A stretch of 64,000 nucleotides of DNA from Pseudomonas sp. FP453 (GTDB taxonomy: Bacteria; Pseudomonadota; Gammaproteobacteria; Pseudomonadales; Pseudomonadaceae), in assembly GCF_030687495.1 (NCBI RefSeq), contig NZ_CP117435.1, positions 4,778,501 to 4,842,500 of the forward strand, in the 5' to 3' direction. A program made the position numbers and the translations under genes. Of this stretch, positions 60,120 through 64,000 are shown one piece after another (the stretch's first letter is position 1; the number at the start of each line of letters is the position of its first letter). The notes beneath the pieces were generated by a model, which made no database searches, was not told the origin of the DNA, and saw only the letters and a program-made list of their open reading frames with translations.

Positions 60120-61463
60120 ATGATTCGTATGCCCCTGGCCACCGCCAGTCTGCTGGCCATTGCCATTTCTCTCGCCGGTTGCGGCGAAGGTAAAGACAAG
60201 GCCGCCGCGCCACAGGCGCCGACCCCGGCTGCCAGCACTACCGCTCCAGCGGCTGCCACCCCTGCCGGCCAGGTTGACGAAGCAGCCGCCAAGGCAGTGG
60301 TCGCGCATTACGCTGACATGGTATTCGCGGTCTACAGCGACGCCGAATCCACCGCAAAAACCCTGCAAACCGCAATCGACGCGTTCCTCGCCAAGCCAAA
60401 CGATGAAACCCTGAAAGCCGCCCGCGCCGCATGGGTTGCCGCCCGCGTGCCGTACCTGCAGAGCGAAGTGTTCCGCTTCGGCAACACCATCATCGACGAC
60501 TGGGAAGGCCAGGTGAACGCCTGGCCACTGGACGAAGGCCTGATCGACTACGTCGACAAGTCCTACGAACACGCCCTGGGCAACCCGGGCGCCACCGCCA
60601 ACATCATCGCCAACACCGAGATCCAGGTCGGCGAAGACAAAGTCGATGTGAAGGAAATCACCCCGGAAAAACTCGCCAGCCTCAATGAGCTGGGCGGTTC
60701 CGAAGCCAACGTCGCCACCGGCTACCACGCCATCGAATTCCTGCTGTGGGGCCAAGACCTCAACGGCACCGGCCCTGGCGCGGGCAACCGTCCGGCCTCG
60801 GACTACCTGACCGGTGACGGCGCCACGGGCGGCCACAACGAGCGTCGCCGCGCCTACCTGAGCGCCGTGACCCAACTGCTGGTCAGCGACCTCGAAGAAA
60901 TGGTCGGCAACTGGAAGCCAAACGTCGCCGACAACTACCGCGCCACCCTGGAAGCAGAACCTGCCACCGACGGCCTGCGCAAAATGCTGTTCGGCATGGG
61001 CAGCCTGTCCCTCGGCGAACTGGCGGGTGAGCGCATGAAGGTTTCCCTGGAAGCCAACTCGCCGGAAGACGAGCAGGACTGCTTCAGCGACAACACCCAC
61101 AACTCGCACTTCTACGACGCCAAGGGCATCCGCAACGTCTACCTGGGCGAGTACACCCGCACCGACGGCAGCAAGATGACCGGCGCCAGCCTGTCGTCCC
61201 TGGTGGCCAAGGCCGACCCGGCTGCCGACAGCGCCTTGAAGGCTGACCTGGCGGCGACCGAAGCGAAGATCCAGGTCATGGTTGATCACGCTGGCAAAGG
61301 TGAGCACTACGACCAGTTGATCGCCGCCGGTAACGACGCGGGCAACCAGATCGTACGCGACGCCATCGCCGCACTGGTCAAGCAGACCGGTTCGATCGAA
61401 GCCGCTGCGGGCAAGCTGGGCATCAGCGACCTGAACCCGGATAACGCTGATCACGAGTTCTGA
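60120..61463 (+). CDS. icmP: Imelysin-family lipoprotein (insulin-cleaving metalloprotease-like)
   Basis: A 447-residue lipoprotein from ATG 60120 (MIRMPLATASLLAIAISLAG with the lipobox LAGC at about 18-21). After an Ala/Pro linker the imelysin domain begins (AAAKAVVAHYADMVFAVYSD) and carries the GxHxxE motif in GYHAIEFLLWGQDL near 205. Imelysins are linked to iron uptake or periplasmic peptidase-like functions; the P. aeruginosa IcmP is described as cleaving insulin. An ATG 9 bases earlier is possible but lacks a ribosome-site gap. Next to bifA, as I recall in P. aeruginosa. Confidence 0.9.
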   Translation: MIRMPLATASLLAIAISLAGCGEGKDKAAAPQAPTPAASTTAPAAATPAGQVDEAAAKAVVAHYADMVFAVYSDAESTAKTLQTAIDAFLAKPNDETLKAARAAWVAARVPYLQSEVFRFGNTIIDDWEGQVNAWPLDEGLIDYVDKSYEHALGNPGATANIIANTEIQVGEDKVDVKEITPEKLASLNELGGSEANVATGYHAIEFLLWGQDLNGTGPGAGNRPASDYLTGDGATGGHNERRRAYLSAVTQLLVSDLEEMVGNWKPNVADNYRATLEAEPATDGLRKMLFGMGSLSLGELAGERMKVSLEANSPEDEQDCFSDNTHNSHFYDAKGIRNVYLGEYTRTDGSKMTGASLSSLVAKADPAADSALKADLAATEAKIQVMVDHAGKGEHYDQLIAAGNDAGNQIVRDAIAALVKQTGSIEAAAGKLGISDLNPDNADHEF

Positions 61464-61477
61464 TCAACGCCGAGTTG

Positions 61478-61507
61478 AAAAAAGGCGACCTTCGGGTCGC
61501 CTTTTTT
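61478..61507. terminator. Bidirectional intrinsic terminator of icmP
   Basis: AAAAAAGGCGACC-TTCG-GGTCGCCTTTTTT, a perfect stem with a stable TTCG tetraloop, 15 bases after the stop codon. Confidence 0.95.
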
Positions 61508-61537
61508 ATGCGCCTACTCTCAGCCACCCCATACACC

Positions 61538-61626
61538 TGTGGGAGCTGGCTTGCCTGCGATAGCGGTGGGTCAGTCACACCTTTATCAACTGATACACCG
61601 CTATCGCAGGCAAGCCAACTCCCACA
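61538..61626. repeat. REP doublet 20
   Basis: Inverted pair of the GAGCTGGCTTGCCTGCGATAGCGG type. The right arm has one changed base (CCAACTCCCACA instead of CCAGCTCCCACA). Confidence 0.88.
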
Positions 61627-61652
61627 GTTGACCTGCGTCGTTCCGGCCCCGG

Positions 61653-61680
61653 TTTACATGCTCTGCGCCCTAGGTAGAAT
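61653..61680 (+). promoter_or_regulatory. Sigma-70-type promoter of trkH
   Basis: TTTACA at 61653-61658 and TAGAAT at 61675-61680 are 16 bases apart, placing the transcript start near 61687, shortly before the ATG at 61713. Confidence 0.6.
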
Positions 61681-61712
61681 GGCGCCTCTGCCCAATCACC
61701 CGAGCTCACTTC

Positions 61713-63167
61713 ATGGCGTTGCCGACCCTACGCATCATCGGTTTCATCATCGGCATCTTCCTGATCACCCTCGCGATCGCCATGGTCGTGCCCATGGCCA
61801 CCCTGGTGATCTTCGAACGCACCCAAGACCTGCCTTCGTTCCTGTGGGCCAGCATGATCACCTTTCTCGCCGGCCTGGCCCTGGTCATCCCCGGGCGCCC
61901 CGAACACGTGCACCTGCGTCCACGGGACATGTACCTGCTGACCGTCACCAGCTGGGTGGTGGTGTGCATCTTTGCCGCGCTGCCGTTCCTGCTGACCCAG
62001 CACATCAGCTACACCGACTCGTTTTTTGAAAGCATGTCCGGCATCACCGCCACCGGCTCCACCGTATTGAGCGGGCTGGACAGCATGTCCCCGGGCATCC
62101 TGATGTGGCGCTCGCTGCTGCACTGGCTGGGGGGCATCGGCTTTATCGGCATGGCGGTGGCGATCCTGCCGCTGCTGCGCATCGGTGGCATGCGCCTGTT
62201 CCAGACCGAATCCTCCGACCGCTCGGAAAAGGTCATGCCGCGCTCGCACATGGTGGCGCGGCTGATCGTGGCGGCGTACGTGGGCATCACCATCCTTGGC
62301 AGCCTGGCGTTCTGGTGGGCCGGGATGGGGTTGTTCGATGCGATCAACCATGCGATGTCGGCGATTTCCACCGGCGGTTTTTCCACCTCCGATGAGTCCC
62401 TGGCCCACTGGAAGCAACCGGCGGTGCATTGGGTCGCCGTGGTGGTGATGATCCTCGGCAGCTTGCCGTTTACCTTGTATGTCGCCACGTTGCGCGGCAA
62501 CCGCAAGGCATTGATCAAGGACCAGCAGGTGCAGGGTTTGCTCGGTTTGCTGCTGGTGACCTGGCTGGTGCTCGGCACCTGGTACTGGTGGACCACCAAC
62601 CTGCATTGGCTGGACGCCCTGCGCCACGTGGCGCTGAACGTGACCTCGGTGGTCACCACCACCGGCTTCGCACTGGGGGACTACAGCCTGTGGGGCAACT
62701 TCTCACTGATGCTGTTTTTCTACCTGGGCTTTATCGGCGGTTGCTCGGGCTCCACGGCGGGCGGGATCAAGATCTTCCGCTTCCAGGTCGCCTACATCCT
62801 GCTCAAGGCCAACTTGAACCAACTGATTCACCCGCGCGCAGTAATTAAACAAAAGTACAACGGCCACCGTCTCGACGAAGAGATCGTGCGGTCGATCCTG
62901 ACCTTCTCTTTTTTCTTCGCCATCACCATCTGCGCCATCGCCCTGGCCCTGTCGCTGCTCGGCCTGGACTGGATGACCGCGCTGACCGGCGCCGCCAGCA
63001 CCGTGTCCGGCGTCGGCCCGGGCCTGGGGGAAACCATCGGCCCGGCCGGCAACTTCGCCAGCCTGCCGGATGCGGCCAAGTGGATCCTGTCGCTGGGCAT
63101 GCTGCTGGGCCGGCTGGAGATCATTACAGTGTTTGTGCTGTGTATTCCGGCGTTCTGGCGCCACTGA
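61713..63167 (+). CDS. trkH: Trk system potassium uptake protein
   Basis: A 484-residue membrane protein with the fourfold repeat of membrane-pore-membrane units. Filter-type segments are SGITATGSTVLSG near 109, SAISTGGFSTSDES near 217, VVTTTGFALGDYSLW near 316 and SGVGPGLGETIG near 433; the intervening SGSTAGGIKIF segment is the family hallmark. TrkH conducts K+ with a TrkA regulatory ring, which is encoded elsewhere. The start has a weak ribosome site (GAGCTCACTTC). Its end overlaps the convergent AraC gene by 44 bases. Confidence 0.93.
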   Translation: MALPTLRIIGFIIGIFLITLAIAMVVPMATLVIFERTQDLPSFLWASMITFLAGLALVIPGRPEHVHLRPRDMYLLTVTSWVVVCIFAALPFLLTQHISYTDSFFESMSGITATGSTVLSGLDSMSPGILMWRSLLHWLGGIGFIGMAVAILPLLRIGGMRLFQTESSDRSEKVMPRSHMVARLIVAAYVGITILGSLAFWWAGMGLFDAINHAMSAISTGGFSTSDESLAHWKQPAVHWVAVVVMILGSLPFTLYVATLRGNRKALIKDQQVQGLLGLLLVTWLVLGTWYWWTTNLHWLDALRHVALNVTSVVTTTGFALGDYSLWGNFSLMLFFYLGFIGGCSGSTAGGIKIFRFQVAYILLKANLNQLIHPRAVIKQKYNGHRLDEEIVRSILTFSFFFAITICAIALALSLLGLDWMTALTGAASTVSGVGPGLGETIGPAGNFASLPDAAKWILSLGMLLGRLEIITVFVLCIPAFWRH

Positions 63168-64000
63168 TCGCCGTCGCTTCCAGCAACCGCGCCCGGTATT
63201 CGCCGGGCGTGGCATCGAACCAGCGGCGAAACGCGCGGAAGAAGTTGCTCGGATCGGCAAACCCCAACAGGTAGGCAATTTCCAGCAAGGTCATGCTCGG
63301 CTGCGCCAGGTATTGCTCGGCCAGTTCGCGACGGGTGTCGTCGAGCAAGGTCTGGAAACTGGTGCCCTCCTCCTGCAAGCGCCGCTGCAAGGTGCGCTGG
63401 GACAGGTGCAGGGTCTGGGCCACCACCTCACGCTTGGGCTCACCCTGGGGCAGCAGGCGGCACAGCACCTGGCGCGCCTTGTGGGTCACGCGGCTTTCCG
63501 AAAAGCGTGCCAGGTATTCTCCGGCAAATCGATCATGCAGCAGCGCCATGGCTTCGTTGGCGGTGGGCAGCGGCGCATCCATGTCGGCGCGCTCGAAAAT
63601 CAGCGCGTCATACGGCGCGTTGAACTCCAGGGGCGCATGGAACGCTTGTTTATAGGGCGCCAGGTCCGCTGGCTGATCGCCTTGCAACAGCACCTTGCGC
63701 GGCTCCAGGGTGCGCCCGGTCAGCCAGCCGCACAGGGCCAGGGCGCTGGCCAGCGAGGCTTCGGCGCTTTGCCGGGTGGGTGGCAGATGATCGCCATGCA
63801 CCGTCAGAATCAGCGCATAGCCTTCGGCTAACAGTCGGAAACTCAGGTCGGCGCTTTCCGCAATGATCCGCTGGTAACGCACCAGGCGCATAAAGCCTTC
63901 GGCCAGCGTGTTGCTGGACATCAGTGCATACCCCGCCACATGAAACGATGCAGGGCGCACCACTTTGCCCATGTTCAAGCCAATCGCCGGGTTGCCCGAC
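63124..64000 (-). CDS. AraC-family regulator (5' end outside window)
   Basis: The frame is open from the window edge at 64000 leftward to the stop at 63124, giving at least 291 residues; the apparent TTG start at 63978 is internal, because upstream SGNPAIGL continues the sequence in frame. The N-terminal part is the arabinose-binding-type domain with YALMSSNTLAEGFMRLVRYQ. The C-terminal HTH pair includes LHLSQRTLQRRLQEEGTSFQ and LLGFADPSNFFRAFRRWFD. This is the OruR/ArgR-like or AraC-type branch with PF12625; the regulated genes are outside the window. Confidence 0.85.
   Translation of the reverse strand, partial: SGNPAIGLNMGKVVRPASFHVAGYALMSSNTLAEGFMRLVRYQRIIAESADLSFRLLAEGYALILTVHGDHLPPTRQSAEASLASALALCGWLTGRTLEPRKVLLQGDQPADLAPYKQAFHAPLEFNAPYDALIFERADMDAPLPTANEAMALLHDRFAGEYLARFSESRVTHKARQVLCRLLPQGEPKREVVAQTLHLSQRTLQRRLQEEGTSFQTLLDDTRRELAEQYLAQPSMTLLEIAYLLGFADPSNFFRAFRRWFDATPGEYRARLLEATAISGARTPEYTAQTL

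Noticed and set aside
1482..61626. A scattered CRISPR-like set of repeats
   Set aside because: The repeats are paired, inverted, located between genes and spread over 60 kb; there is no regular spacing and no cas gene.
1..64000. tRNA, rRNA, IS or prophage genes
   Set aside because: No sequence in the window shows a transposase, integrase, phage structural gene, or recognisable tRNA or rRNA.

Overview
The window looks like a stretch of a Pseudomonas chromosome, most likely from the P. fluorescens group. The support is high GC coding, a complete zwf-pgl-eda Entner-Doudoroff block next to oprB and a gts glucose ABC transporter, GntR- and HexR-type sugar regulators, a fadD2-fadD1 pair beside phaJ1, and an argP-argO-sodB-bifA-icmP run whose order I recall from P. 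aeruginosa. Twenty REP doublets, with arms related to GTGGGAGCTGGCTTGCCTGCGAT-type sequence, sit between genes, as is typical of P. fluorescens genomes. I see no rRNA, tRNA, insertion sequence, prophage or CRISPR array.

Layout. 1-6.4 kb: the tail of an AraC regulator, a sterol-desaturase-type membrane protein, a PepSY protein, a 4HB-type chemoreceptor, a CorA/ZntB-type transporter behind a Pho-box-like repeat, and a PiT phosphate transporter. 6.4-16.5 kb: a pxpABC (5-oxoproline) operon divergent from a LysR gene, two more LysR genes facing an SDR and a PACE efflux protein, stress or acetyltransferase genes, and alaC. 16.6-19.9 kb: the gluconate module gntT, gntK and gntR with three matching operator sites. 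20-31.7 kb: mixed genes, including three that carry a single-base frameshift (GST, a betaine-type binding protein, a fatty acid desaturase), a BdlA-like PAS chemoreceptor, an orphan FecI-type sigma factor, def, yihY and csbD. 31.8-37.3 kb: fadD1, fadD2, a hydrolase and phaJ1. 37.4-52 kb: a class-V aminotransferase-like enzyme, then the glucose block eda-pgl-zwf / hexR / mutarotase (frameshifted) - oprB - gtsDCBA - AGE epimerase. 52-64 kb: a coiled-coil membrane protein, an extended SDR, argP / ACT protein / argO, sodB, two tiny convergent hydrophobic genes, bifA, icmP, trkH and the body of an AraC regulator cut by the window edge.

How it works together. Glucose enters through OprB and GtsABCD. 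Zwf, Pgl and Eda carry out their share of the Entner-Doudoroff route under HexR, and gluconate enters by GntT and is phosphorylated by GntK under GntR. AANAANAA (Crc/Hfq-type) motifs lie in the leaders of gntT, zwf, oprB, gtsA and the AGE gene, which suggests shared post-transcriptional catabolite repression. REP doublets sit between gtsA and gtsB, between oprB and gtsD, and even supply the last codons of gtsD.

The least explained part is 57.2-57.8 kb. Two short genes there, facing each other between sodB and bifA, encode hydrophobic or amphipathic peptides, and one of the two was found only by reading the sequence directly. The four frameshifts are all one extra base in a short base run, so sequencing error is as likely as gene decay.
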